A stretch of DNA of 11,033 bases. Source: Thiothrix sp. Lineage in GTDB: Bacteria; Pseudomonadota; Gammaproteobacteria; Thiotrichales; Thiotrichaceae. Shown here one piece after another: positions 1 through 7,477 of the stretch. The notes beneath the pieces were generated by a model. It saw only the letters and a program-made list of their open reading frames with translations, did not search any database and was not told the DNA's origin. The translations under genes and the position numbers were made by a program. How positions within the stretch are numbered: position 1 is the first letter of the stretch; each line of letters begins with the position of its first letter. The DNA lies in contig DRMA01000001.1 of the NCBI GenBank assembly GCA_011375245.1, positions 1-11,033 of the forward strand, read 5' to 3'.

Positions 1-813
1 CAGTGCACCTGAGCGACAAATAATTAAATCGGCCCATTCGTATGCACCCGCCATGTCTTCTATAAAAGGCACAACATGCGCCTCAACGGCCGTTGCTTCA
101 TACGTTTTTTGAGCTAACTTGAGCGTTGCCTCACCCGACTGATGTACAACATCAACCACCATTTCTTTTGGTAAGCCTGATAGAGCACGTGGCACAATCT
201 CATTCAAGGCCTTAGCACCTAAGCTTCCACCTACAACAAGCAAGTGAAATGCTTGGTTTTCTCTCCCCGCAAGACGAACAGCAGGTTCATCAATAGCAGC
301 AATATCAACACGTACAGGATTTCCTGTTGGCATTGCATCCACGGCATCTGCAAAAGTCTCAGGAAAACCTTCAAGCACCTCTTCTGAAAAACTTTTCAAT
401 AATTTATTGGTTAAACCTGCAATAGCATTTTGTTCATGAATGATGACAGGAATCCCCATCAATGAAGCAACTAAACCACCAGGTCCTGCTACAAATCCCC
501 CCATACCTAAGACTGCCGCAGGACGATGCTTACGCATAATTTGTACTGACTGTATCAGTGCTTTTGTAAGACGAAAGGGGGCAAGTAACCATGCAGCAAC
601 ACCTTTACCTCGTAAACCAGCCACACTTAAATACGAAATCTGAATACCTGCTTCAGGTATTACTCGTGCTTCAATACCTTTTTCTGTTCCCATCCATACA
701 ACAGGAATATCATGCTCAAGTAAAGCACGGGCAACAGCTAGTCCAGGATAAACATGCCCTCCTGTCCCACCTGCAGTGATTAAAATAGGTTGATTTTCTT
801 CAAAGTCAGACAT
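1..813 (-). CDS. murG: MurG, UDP-GlcNAc:lipid I GlcNAc transferase, 3' end cut by the window edge
   Basis: Peripheral inner-membrane glycosyltransferase (GT28 family, GT-B fold) that adds GlcNAc from UDP-GlcNAc to lipid I, giving lipid II. The reading frame stays open from the ATG at 813 to the window edge, giving 271 residues; E. coli MurG has 355, so roughly the last 85 are missing. Visible family marks are the N-terminal glycine loop GGTGGH (residues 15-20), a second glycine-rich stretch GMGGFVAGPGG (about 103-113), HEQN (126-129), TGNPVR (about 163-168), the inter-domain loop GGSLGA (195-200) and the start of the C-terminal donor-site motif RSGAL at the cut end. The downstream part of the UDP-GlcNAc site lies outside the window. 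The start overlaps the end of ftsW by 8 bases and has a good Shine-Dalgarno inside ftsW. No defect is seen in the visible part. Identification is secure; only the C-terminus is unverified. Confidence 0.97.
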   Translation of the reverse strand, partial: MSDFEENQPILITAGGTGGHVYPGLAVARALLEHDIPVVWMGTEKGIEARVIPEAGIQISYLSVAGLRGKGVAAWLLAPFRLTKALIQSVQIMRKHRPAAVLGMGGFVAGPGGLVASLMGIPVIIHEQNAIAGLTNKLLKSFSEEVLEGFPETFADAVDAMPTGNPVRVDIAAIDEPAVRLAGRENQAFHLLVVGGSLGAKALNEIVPRALSGLPKEMVVDVVHQSGEATLKLAQKTYEATAVEAHVVPFIEDMAGAYEWADLIICRSGAL

Positions 814-2104
814 TCACCCTCCGTTGGCGGCGCGCTTGAGGTTTTGTTTTTAGGGGTTTCTTTGTTGCTCTTTTGGGTACTTTTTTTGGTGATTTTTTCA
901 ATACTTTTTTCGTTGTTCGTCGTCGTGTTTTTTTAGGGGGGGCTTTCTCAATGGGAACACCTCTTAACTTCATTTCAGTTTCTGTGTGTACACGCATTAA
1001 TACCCCCATTGCAGTTAAAGCAACCAACATGCTACTGCCGCCATAGCTCATAAACGGCAATGTTAATCCTTTAGGTGGCAAAACAGCGAGGTTTACCCCA
1101 ATGTGAAACAATGCTTGAAACCCCATCCAAAAACCAATGGCATAAGCCACATAAGCACCATAGTACTGTTGTGCTTTATCTGCTTTAAAGCCAATAACAA
1201 AAGCACGTTGAACTAACCAACCAAATAAACCTAGCGTAATGGTAATACCAATAAAACCAAGTTCATCAGCAAGAACAGCAAAGATAAAATCATTATGTGC
1301 TTCAGGTAAATAAAACTGCTTTTGCACACTGCCACCAAGACCTGAACCAAACCAACCACCATCACCAATAGCCATCAGTGCATTCGTCACTTGGTAACCT
1401 GTGCCCGTTGAATCTTTCCATGGATCAAAAAAAGACATAACCCGATTGCCACGGTATCCCATCATCAATAAAGGAATCATCAGAATGATAATTCCCAATA
1501 ACAACACGGCAAGCTGTATAAGTCTAACACCACCAAGAAACAACAAAGCTAAACCTGTTGCGAAAACCACAACAACAGTACCAAAATCAGGTTCTAACAA
1601 GAGCAATGCACCAAACAGCGCTAGTACCAACAAAGGCATAAGCATCGGTTTATAGGACGTTGAGGTAACCAGTTTTTTATCATGACGTACCATATATCCC
1701 GCAAGATACAAAAAGATAACAAGCTTTGCTAATTCCGAAACTTGTATGTTAAAACCGCCAAAACCTATCCAACGCCGACTACCATTAATTTTTTGTCCTA
1801 CATCGGGTATGAGTACAATAACAAGTAAGGCAAAAATAATAGGAATTAAGCCCACGCCCAGTGACTGCCAATAACTCATTCTTATTTGATAGGTAATCAA
1901 AGCCAACACAAAACCCATACCAATAAAAAGCAACTGTCGATCCATAAAATAGCTAGGCGTAGCATGAGCCCGTTCACTAATAGCAACCGAAGCGGAGGTC
2001 ATTACAATAAAGCCTAACCCCAATAACAATAACACAACCGTCAGCAGTTCCTTATCTAAATAAGAACTCCATGATGCTAGTTTTTGTGTCGTATTTATCT
2101 TCAT
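806..2104 (-). CDS. ftsW: FtsW, septal peptidoglycan glycosyltransferase (SEDS family)
   Basis: Polytopic inner-membrane SEDS protein that polymerises lipid II at the division septum together with its partner FtsI. The 432 residues begin with a short cytoplasmic segment, then hydrophobic spans from about residue 20 to 372. Family marks are INGSRRWIGFGGFNIQVSE (about 106-124), EPDFGT (171-176), the LPEAHNDF loop (266-273) with Asp272 at the place of the proposed catalytic aspartate of SEDS enzymes, and PPKGLTLPFMSYGGSS (343-358) near the end. Asn271 stands where Thr is common (HTDF). The protein is somewhat longer than E. coli FtsW (414). The excess is a very basic C-terminal tail (388-432), annotated separately. 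The start ATG overlaps the murD stop by one base (TAATG). The nearest GAGG is 14 bases upstream, longer than usual, so coupling to murD translation is likely. Confident identification; FtsW rather than RodA is inferred mainly from the cluster context. Confidence 0.97.
   Translation of the reverse strand: MKINTTQKLASWSSYLDKELLTVVLLLLGLGFIVMTSASVAISERAHATPSYFMDRQLLFIGMGFVLALITYQIRMSYWQSLGVGLIPIIFALLVIVLIPDVGQKINGSRRWIGFGGFNIQVSELAKLVIFLYLAGYMVRHDKKLVTSTSYKPMLMPLLVLALFGALLLLEPDFGTVVVVFATGLALLFLGGVRLIQLAVLLLGIIILMIPLLMMGYRGNRVMSFFDPWKDSTGTGYQVTNALMAIGDGGWFGSGLGGSVQKQFYLPEAHNDFIFAVLADELGFIGITITLGLFGWLVQRAFVIGFKADKAQQYYGAYVAYAIGFWMGFQALFHIGVNLAVLPPKGLTLPFMSYGGSSMLVALTAMGVLMRVHTETEMKLRGVPIEKAPPKKTRRRTTKKVLKKSPKKVPKRATKKPLKTKPQARRQRRVNV
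809..943 (-). other. Lys/Arg-rich C-terminal tail of FtsW encoded by A-rich, homopolymer-containing DNA
   Basis: Codons 388-432 of ftsW give a tail with 21 Lys or Arg in 45 residues and no Asp or Glu, broken by Pro and Thr/Ser. It contains SPKK and several KK pairs, resembling the low-complexity tails of histone H1-like proteins only in composition. It follows the last hydrophobic span, so in the known FtsW topology it is cytoplasmic. The DNA is low complexity: the coding strand carries C7 (936-942), then T, then A7 (928-934), and several A6-A7 runs further on. Such runs are prone to length change during replication and to sequencing error, but the frame here stays open to the TGA that overlaps the murG start. 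Confidence 0.85.
814..822 (-). promoter_or_regulatory. Shine-Dalgarno of murG, embedded in the last codons of ftsW
   Basis: The coding strand reads GGAGGGTGA directly before ATG. The GGAGG core (818-822) lies 4 bases from the start codon, and the whole site is within ftsW codons. An in-frame TGA immediately precedes the ATG, which makes this the earliest possible start in the frame. The site supports the murG start at 813 and an independent or re-initiating ribosome at the ftsW/murG overlap. Confidence 0.75.
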
Positions 2105-3453
2105 TAAATCGCTAATTGCCTCACACTATTGACAAAATCATCCCCCCGCTCTTCAAAGTTTGCATACATATCAAAACTGGCACAGGCGGGCGATAGCAAA
2201 ACATTATCGTGTTTTTGCGCTAATTTTTTAGCCATTTTTACTGCTTCTTGCATATCCTTGACAAAGAATATGTGCCTAAATCCTGCCAATGATCTTGCCA
2301 TTTTTTTTGCATCTTCACCGAATAAAATCACTGCTCTTGCTTTTTCGTCTACAACTTGTTTAAGTGGGGTAAAGTCTGATCCTTTTCCTTGCCCACCTGC
2401 AATTAATACCGTTTTTCGCGGCATGCCTTTTAGAGCCGCTAAGGTCGCGCCTACATTAGTGCCTTTTGAATCGTTATACCAATTAACTTGATTAATCTCA
2501 GCTACCCATTCTGACCGATGCCTAACACCCTTAAAGTCACTAATAGCTTGCAACATACCTGCCATTGGCAATCCCGCTTGCTCACCTAGTGCTAAGGCTG
2601 CTAACGCATTGGCGATATTATGCTCACCTGTTACCTTCATTGCCTCTGTTGAGAGTAATAATCTTTTACCTTTGGCAAACCACAGCACACCCTCATGCTC
2701 TATCAAGCCCATATCTTGTTCAGTAGGCGGTTCATTCAGACCAAAACTCACTGTTAGTCTTGCACCTGCTAAACGACACGCACTTGGGTCATCACGATTA
2801 ACAATGGCAACTTTACATTGATCATAGATACGTGCTTTAGCAGCAGCATAGCCTTCAATCCCTTCATAACGATCAAGGTGGTCAGCACTAATATTTAAAA
2901 TAACAGCTGACTCTGCCTGCATAGAATTGGTCGTTTCGAGCTGAAAACTCGATAACTCTAAAACATATAACTCAGCTGCTTCTTGTTTTAGTAAGTCTAA
3001 TACTGGAATTCCCACATTGCCACCCGCAGCAACACGCTTACCAGACGCTTCTGCCATTAATTTAACCAGTGTAGTTACTGTAGTTTTACCATTAGATCCC
3101 GTAATCGCAATAATAGGCTGCTGCACCGCTCTAACAAATAACTCAATATCGCCCAGTATTTCCGCACCATTTGCATGTGCCGCTTGTATTTCACGGGTTG
3201 CTATTGAAAGACCAGGACTCACAATCAACTGACGTGCTTGATTAAATACCTCTGTTGAAAAAGTACCAAAAAAGACGGGGGTATCTGGACAACTCTGTTC
3301 TAATGCTCTTTTTCCTGGTGGATTTTCACGACTATCGGCCACAGCAAAAGCGACATCCCTGTCACGCATATAATGCGCCACAGATAACCCAGTCATCCCT
3401 AACCCGATTATCAGTGTGTCCCATTTCTTAGGCTGTTTATCCACAAGAGCCAA
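2104..3453 (-). CDS. murD: MurD, UDP-N-acetylmuramoyl-L-alanine:D-glutamate ligase
   Basis: Cytoplasmic ATP-dependent amide ligase that adds D-Glu to UDP-MurNAc-L-Ala, the second amino acid of the stem peptide. The 449 residues (E. coli 438) show the three-domain Mur ligase plan. The N-terminal nucleotide-sugar fold has a glycine motif GLGMTG (about 17-22). The central ATPase domain has TGSNGKTT (118-125), NISADHLDRY (about 187-196) and Lys206 in AAAKARIY, the position of the carbamylated lysine. The C-terminal domain has DSKGTN (328-333) and SPACASFDMY (421-430). The start codon is TTG at 3453, supported by GAAGGT 8-9 bases upstream; a GTG three codons later would be too far from that site. 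It begins one base after the mraY stop and ends in a one-base overlap with ftsW. No defect is seen. Confidence 0.98.
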   Translation of the reverse strand: MALVDKQPKKWDTLIIGLGMTGLSVAHYMRDRDVAFAVADSRENPPGKRALEQSCPDTPVFFGTFSTEVFNQARQLIVSPGLSIATREIQAAHANGAEILGDIELFVRAVQQPIIAITGSNGKTTVTTLVKLMAEASGKRVAAGGNVGIPVLDLLKQEAAELYVLELSSFQLETTNSMQAESAVILNISADHLDRYEGIEGYAAAKARIYDQCKVAIVNRDDPSACRLAGARLTVSFGLNEPPTEQDMGLIEHEGVLWFAKGKRLLLSTEAMKVTGEHNIANALAALALGEQAGLPMAGMLQAISDFKGVRHRSEWVAEINQVNWYNDSKGTNVGATLAALKGMPRKTVLIAGGQGKGSDFTPLKQVVDEKARAVILFGEDAKKMARSLAGFRHIFFVKDMQEAVKMAKKLAQKHDNVLLSPACASFDMYANFEERGDDFVNSVRQLAI

Positions 3454-3454
3454 T

Positions 3455-4537
3455 TTACCGTACCTTCAATGTTGCTAAACCAATCAATACCAATACCACA
3501 GTAATAATCCAAAATCGCACAATAACTTTCGGCTCAGCCCATCCTTTAAGCTCAAAATGATGGTGAATCGGTGCCATTCTAAAAATTCGCCTTCCCGTCA
3601 TTTTAAATGAAGCCACTTGCAAAATAACGGAGACTGTTTCCAAGACAAAGATACCGCCCATAATAGCCAATACCAATTCTTGCCTTACTACAACCGCAAT
3701 AATGCCTAATGCCGCACCTAATGATAATGAGCCAACATCTCCCATAAAGACTTGTGCAGGATAACTGTTAAACCATAAAAACCCCAAACCAGCACCAAAA
3801 ATTGCAGTACAAAAAACAACAACCTCCCCTACATCGCGGATATAAGAAATCCCCAAATACTCAGCAAAACGAGCATGACCACTCACATAAACAAAAACAG
3901 CCAAACCACCTGCCACTAATATCGTTGGCATAATGGCTAAGCCATCAAGACCATCAGTAAGGTTAACGGCATTACTTGCTCCTACTAAGACTAAATAAGT
4001 CCATGGAATAAAGACCCATCCCATATTCCAATACCAATCTTTCATCACTGGTACATAAAGCGTCGTTTCAGCATCCGTTGCCGCAGTCAAATAAAGCACC
4101 ACTGCAGCAATAAGTCCAACAGCAGACAAGCCAAGATACTTATAGCGTGCTGATAAGCCTTTGGTATTACCATGCTTTAACTTCAAAAAATCATCAATGC
4201 CACCAATCCCACCAAATCCAAGCGTCACTAATAAAACAATCCATAAATATTGACTGGTAAGATCTCCCCATAATAAGGTTGTTACGGTGATCGACAATAA
4301 AATCAACGCTCCTCCCATTGTTGGCGTACCTGCTTTAATAAGGTGTGTCTCAGGACCATCGTCACGCACTAACTGCCCTACTTTCATTTGCGTAAGGCGT
4401 TTAATCATTACTGGTCCAAACACAAGAGAAATGCCTAGTGCCGTTAATAAGCCTAAAATAGCACGTAAGGTAAGGTATTGAAAAACATCAAAACCACTGT
4501 AAAACTGACTCAAATACTCGAATAAAGCAAACAACAT
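3455..4537 (-). CDS. mraY: MraY, phospho-MurNAc-pentapeptide transferase (lipid I synthase)
   Basis: Integral inner-membrane enzyme that transfers phospho-MurNAc-pentapeptide from UDP to undecaprenyl phosphate, making lipid I; Mg-dependent. The 360 residues equal the E. coli length. Active-site residues are all present: Asp115-Asp116 in GGIDDFLKL, NLTDGLDG (192-199), Asp267 in FMGDVGS, and the HHH cluster (325-327) in MAPIHHHFELKGW. The GTPTMGG loop is at about 70-76. About ten hydrophobic spans are visible, from residue 20 to the C-terminus. The ATG follows the murF stop directly (TAAATG) and has a clear AGGGGA (4546-4551) 8 bases upstream. In the cluster it sits between the cytoplasmic ligase genes murF and murD, its usual place. 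Nothing unusual is seen. Confidence 0.99.
   Translation of the reverse strand: MLFALFEYLSQFYSGFDVFQYLTLRAILGLLTALGISLVFGPVMIKRLTQMKVGQLVRDDGPETHLIKAGTPTMGGALILLSITVTTLLWGDLTSQYLWIVLLVTLGFGGIGGIDDFLKLKHGNTKGLSARYKYLGLSAVGLIAAVVLYLTAATDAETTLYVPVMKDWYWNMGWVFIPWTYLVLVGASNAVNLTDGLDGLAIMPTILVAGGLAVFVYVSGHARFAEYLGISYIRDVGEVVVFCTAIFGAGLGFLWFNSYPAQVFMGDVGSLSLGAALGIIAVVVRQELVLAIMGGIFVLETVSVILQVASFKMTGRRIFRMAPIHHHFELKGWAEPKVIVRFWIITVVLVLIGLATLKVR
3462..3467 (-). promoter_or_regulatory. Shine-Dalgarno deciding the TTG start of murD
   Basis: The coding strand reads GAAGGT inside the last codons of mraY, leaving 8 bases before the TTG at 3453. No ATG is available nearby in the frame. The next candidate, a GTG at 3444, would sit about 17 bases away. 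The spacing therefore favours TTG initiation, probably helped by coupling because the mraY stop is one base upstream. Confidence 0.6.
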
Positions 4538-5932
4538 TTAGTGTATCCCCTGTTTTATATTTGCGCTCAATGCGCTCACTACTTTTTCCATTGCCATACC
4601 ACGTGACCCCTTTACCAGAATAGTCACTTCTTTTGTAATATGTTGTTCAAGTTGTTGTAATGCAACAACTAATGCGTCCAATTCACTATATGCATTCTCA
4701 GCCTGTCCAAACACGGCACAAGCTTCAGCACTCATCGCACCTAAGCCGAACAAATAGTCAATACCTGCCTGCTTAGCTTGCTCACCGACTGCTTTATGCA
4801 TCATAACTGCGTTTTCACCTAACTCCCCCATATCACCAAGTACCAGTATTTGCACACCTGAGCGAGTCGCTAAAACATCAATAGCGGCAGAAGCAGAAGC
4901 AGGGTTAGCATTATAAGTGTCATCAATAAGATAAAACCCTTCACGCACTTCAATAGCGGCTAAACGGCCACTGACTGACGTTAATGCTTCTAAGCCCTGT
5001 TTGACTGTTGCCAAATCAACCCCTAATGCAGTTACAGCAGCCGTAGCTGCTAATGCATTCATTGCATTGTGACGACCAGGCAATTGTAATGCTACGTCAA
5101 TCATATTTTTTGTATTATTGTTTACAGTATTAGCTGCATTACAACAAATACGCAATTTCTCACCAGCAATATAACGACCACTAATATCAGCAGGTTGTGT
5201 GAGACCAAACGTTATTGTTTGCCGTTGTTTATTTAAGCTGGACCAATAAGTAGCATAAACATCATCAGCATTAATAATAGCAACTCCTGTATCATCAAGA
5301 CCTGCAAAAATTTCTCCTTTTGCTTTAGCAACACCTTCAATATCACCAAAACCTTCCAAATGGGCAGGTCCTGCATTATTAATAACAGCCACTGTTGGCT
5401 TAGCAATATGTGTTAAAAAGTCTATTTCATTGAAATGGTTAGCGCCCATTTCAATCACCGCATAATCATGGTCTTCACGAATCCGTAATAAAGTAAGTGG
5501 CATCCCGATATCATTGTTAAAATTCCCATCAGTGGCTAATACATGTCCTTTTTGTGCCAAAATGGCCGCAATCATTTCTTTTAACGTCGTTTTACCATTG
5601 CTTCCTGTTAAACCAATCACAGGATTTGAGTACTGTTGCCGCCAGCCAGCAGCAAGATCGGCTAATGCCTGTTTAGTATCCTTGACAATAACTTGTGGCA
5701 GCCTGCAATCAATCCGTTGGCTTACCAGAGCAGCCCCCGCCTTATCCACTAAATCAGCAACAAAATCATGCGCATCAAACCGCTCACCTTTAATCGCAAT
5801 AAAGAGGCTATCACTCAATACTTTTCTTGAGTCAATACTGACAGAATTAATCGCTACATCAATAGCTACATCAACGTTGTATAGCTCCCCTTTTGTTATT
5901 GTTGCAATGTCAGTTAATGTTAACCAACTCAT
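4538..5932 (-). CDS. murF: MurF, UDP-MurNAc-tripeptide:D-Ala-D-Ala ligase
   Basis: Cytoplasmic ligase that completes the UDP-MurNAc-pentapeptide by adding D-Ala-D-Ala, using ATP. The 464 residues (E. coli 452) show a Mur ligase N-terminal domain with SIDSRK (32-37), a central ATPase domain with TGSNGKTT (109-116), EMGAN (161-165) and NNAGPAHLEGF (about 185-195), and a C-terminal domain with DDTYNANP (337-344) and KGSR (441-444). LPGRHNAMNALAA (about 284-296) joins the domains. DDTYNANP and EMGAN separate MurF from the other Mur ligases. The ATG abuts the murE stop (TAAATG), with AGGGGG (5938-5943) 5 bases upstream. The stretch around 262-275 (CCNAANTVNNNTKN) is Asn-rich and looks like a loop insertion; this probably accounts for part of the extra length. 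Confidence 0.98.
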   Translation of the reverse strand: MSWLTLTDIATITKGELYNVDVAIDVAINSVSIDSRKVLSDSLFIAIKGERFDAHDFVADLVDKAGAALVSQRIDCRLPQVIVKDTKQALADLAAGWRQQYSNPVIGLTGSNGKTTLKEMIAAILAQKGHVLATDGNFNNDIGMPLTLLRIREDHDYAVIEMGANHFNEIDFLTHIAKPTVAVINNAGPAHLEGFGDIEGVAKAKGEIFAGLDDTGVAIINADDVYATYWSSLNKQRQTITFGLTQPADISGRYIAGEKLRICCNAANTVNNNTKNMIDVALQLPGRHNAMNALAATAAVTALGVDLATVKQGLEALTSVSGRLAAIEVREGFYLIDDTYNANPASASAAIDVLATRSGVQILVLGDMGELGENAVMMHKAVGEQAKQAGIDYLFGLGAMSAEACAVFGQAENAYSELDALVVALQQLEQHITKEVTILVKGSRGMAMEKVVSALSANIKQGIH

Positions 5933-7477
5933 TTATACCCCCTGTATTTTATTATCTTGTTGTGCACGCAGTGCCATAGCTGCTTGCTCTCTATCATCGA
6001 ATTGATGCGTTTCACCACGCACAATTTGTACGGTTTCATGTCCTTTCCCTGCGATAAGAATCGTGTCACCTGCTGCTGCAGACTGAATCGCAAAACGAAT
6101 CGCTTTATGGCGATCATGTTCCATTGCAACATGCTCTGGACTTTTTAAGCCCTGAATCATGTCATTCATAATCTGAAACGGCATCTCATTACGGGGATTA
6201 TCATCAGTTAGGATAACCATATCTGCGTTTTGTTCTGCGATCCTTGCCATCAATGGACGCTTGCCACGATCACGATCACCGCCACAGCCGAACACACAAA
6301 TCAAACGATTCGTTGTATGTTTGCGAATTGCTTGCAAGGCTTGCTCTAATGCCCCTGGAGTATGCGCATAATCAACCACCACTAAAATACCTTGATCATT
6401 AACAATTGTTTCCATGCGTCCCGCAACGGTATCAACGTTACCTAATCGAGTGAGGGCTTCTTTTAGCGACATACCAAGCCCTACTAAGGAACCTGCTGCT
6501 GCTAATATGTTATACAAATTGAAAGCTCCCAATACAGGCACATCTAGGTGAGTTACTTGCTGATGAAAATGAATCGTTGCTTGAATACCTTGCATGGTAT
6601 AACGTGGATTTGAAGCAATTAAACTCCCCACTGGGTAATCAGCAGCATTGCCCACGCCATAGCCTATTATTTTAATTTCGCCTGTGTTAACACGTACCTG
6701 ATGTTCATTTACCAGACGCACACCAAACTCATCATCAAGATTAAGTACCAGTGTTTTAGCGGTTGGCCATGCAAACAATTTAGCCTTGGCTGCTGCATAA
6801 GCATCAACCGTCTGATGGTAATCAAGATGGTCGCGTGTTAAGTTTGTCAGCACAACCACATCAAAGGCTACGCCATTAACCCGTCCTTGATCCAAAGCAT
6901 GGGAAGAAACTTCCATTGCAATATGAGCCAATTGCTGCTGTTTAAGTCTAACAAGTGCTTGATGCACAGAAAGCACATCAGGTGTTGTATATCCCGTCTC
7001 AATTACTGCGTTAGGTCTTCCAATACCTAACGTACCAATAACAGCTGCAACATTAGCGGTGGTATTAAACGCTTGAGCAATAAAATGTGTCACGGTTGTT
7101 TTTCCATCCGTGCCAGTGACACCAATCATATCAAGCTGTTTACTTGGCTCTGCATAAAAACGATTAGCTATAATCCCAAGATGTTGGCGTAAGTCATCAA
7201 TTTTAATACAAGGGATGGCAACATCAGGCTTGCAGTAATCCTCATCGGCTTCCCAAATAATAGCTGCAGCCCCTTGCTTCTCTGCAGTAAGCGCAAACTC
7301 TAAACCATGACGACAACTACCGCTTAAGGCAACAAATAGACTGCCTGCTTGAACATCTCGACTATCAAGCGTTAAGGCATTAATGATACAAGGCTTAGTG
7401 AAACTACTGAGCAAATCAGCAGCTACAATATCTTGCAACAAAAATGATAAATGATGCTCATACACTTGCTTGCTCAT
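5933..7477 (-). CDS. murE: MurE, UDP-MurNAc-L-Ala-D-Glu:meso-diaminopimelate ligase
   Basis: Cytoplasmic ATP-dependent ligase adding the third stem-peptide residue. The 514 residues (E. coli 495) contain TLDSRDV (about 36-42), TGTDGKTT (121-128), GYTTPD (162-167), EVSSHALDQGR (about 189-199), TRDHLDYH (about 214-221) and Lys231 in AAAKAKLF, the position of the carbamylated lysine. VVDYAHTP (367-374), GCGGDRDRGKRP (397-408) and DNPR (426-429) follow. DNPR is the known signature for meso-diaminopimelate rather than L-lysine, so the wall should be of the Gram-negative DAP type. The ATG overlaps the ftsI stop by four bases (ATGA), with GGGGA (7485-7489) 7 bases upstream inside ftsI. No missing motif is seen. 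Confidence 0.99.
   Translation of the reverse strand: MSKQVYEHHLSFLLQDIVAADLLSSFTKPCIINALTLDSRDVQAGSLFVALSGSCRHGLEFALTAEKQGAAAIIWEADEDYCKPDVAIPCIKIDDLRQHLGIIANRFYAEPSKQLDMIGVTGTDGKTTVTHFIAQAFNTTANVAAVIGTLGIGRPNAVIETGYTTPDVLSVHQALVRLKQQQLAHIAMEVSSHALDQGRVNGVAFDVVVLTNLTRDHLDYHQTVDAYAAAKAKLFAWPTAKTLVLNLDDEFGVRLVNEHQVRVNTGEIKIIGYGVGNAADYPVGSLIASNPRYTMQGIQATIHFHQQVTHLDVPVLGAFNLYNILAAAGSLVGLGMSLKEALTRLGNVDTVAGRMETIVNDQGILVVVDYAHTPGALEQALQAIRKHTTNRLICVFGCGGDRDRGKRPLMARIAEQNADMVILTDDNPRNEMPFQIMNDMIQGLKSPEHVAMEHDRHKAIRFAIQSAAAGDTILIAGKGHETVQIVRGETHQFDDREQAAMALRAQQDNKIQGV

Noticed and set aside
809..943. The Lys-rich stretch as a separate histone-like gene fused to ftsW
   Set aside because: It is a short low-complexity extension with no fold-defining motif and stays in the ftsW frame; compositional likeness to histone H1 tails alone is not homology.
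2129..2491. Plus-strand open frame of 120 codons opposite murD
   Set aside because: Antisense shadow of the conserved C-terminal domain of MurD, without a recognisable motif.
5514..6005. Plus-strand open frame of 163 codons opposite murF and murE
   Set aside because: It lies wholly antisense to two well-supported essential genes, has a Ser/Ala/Leu-rich shadow composition, and shows no recognisable domain.
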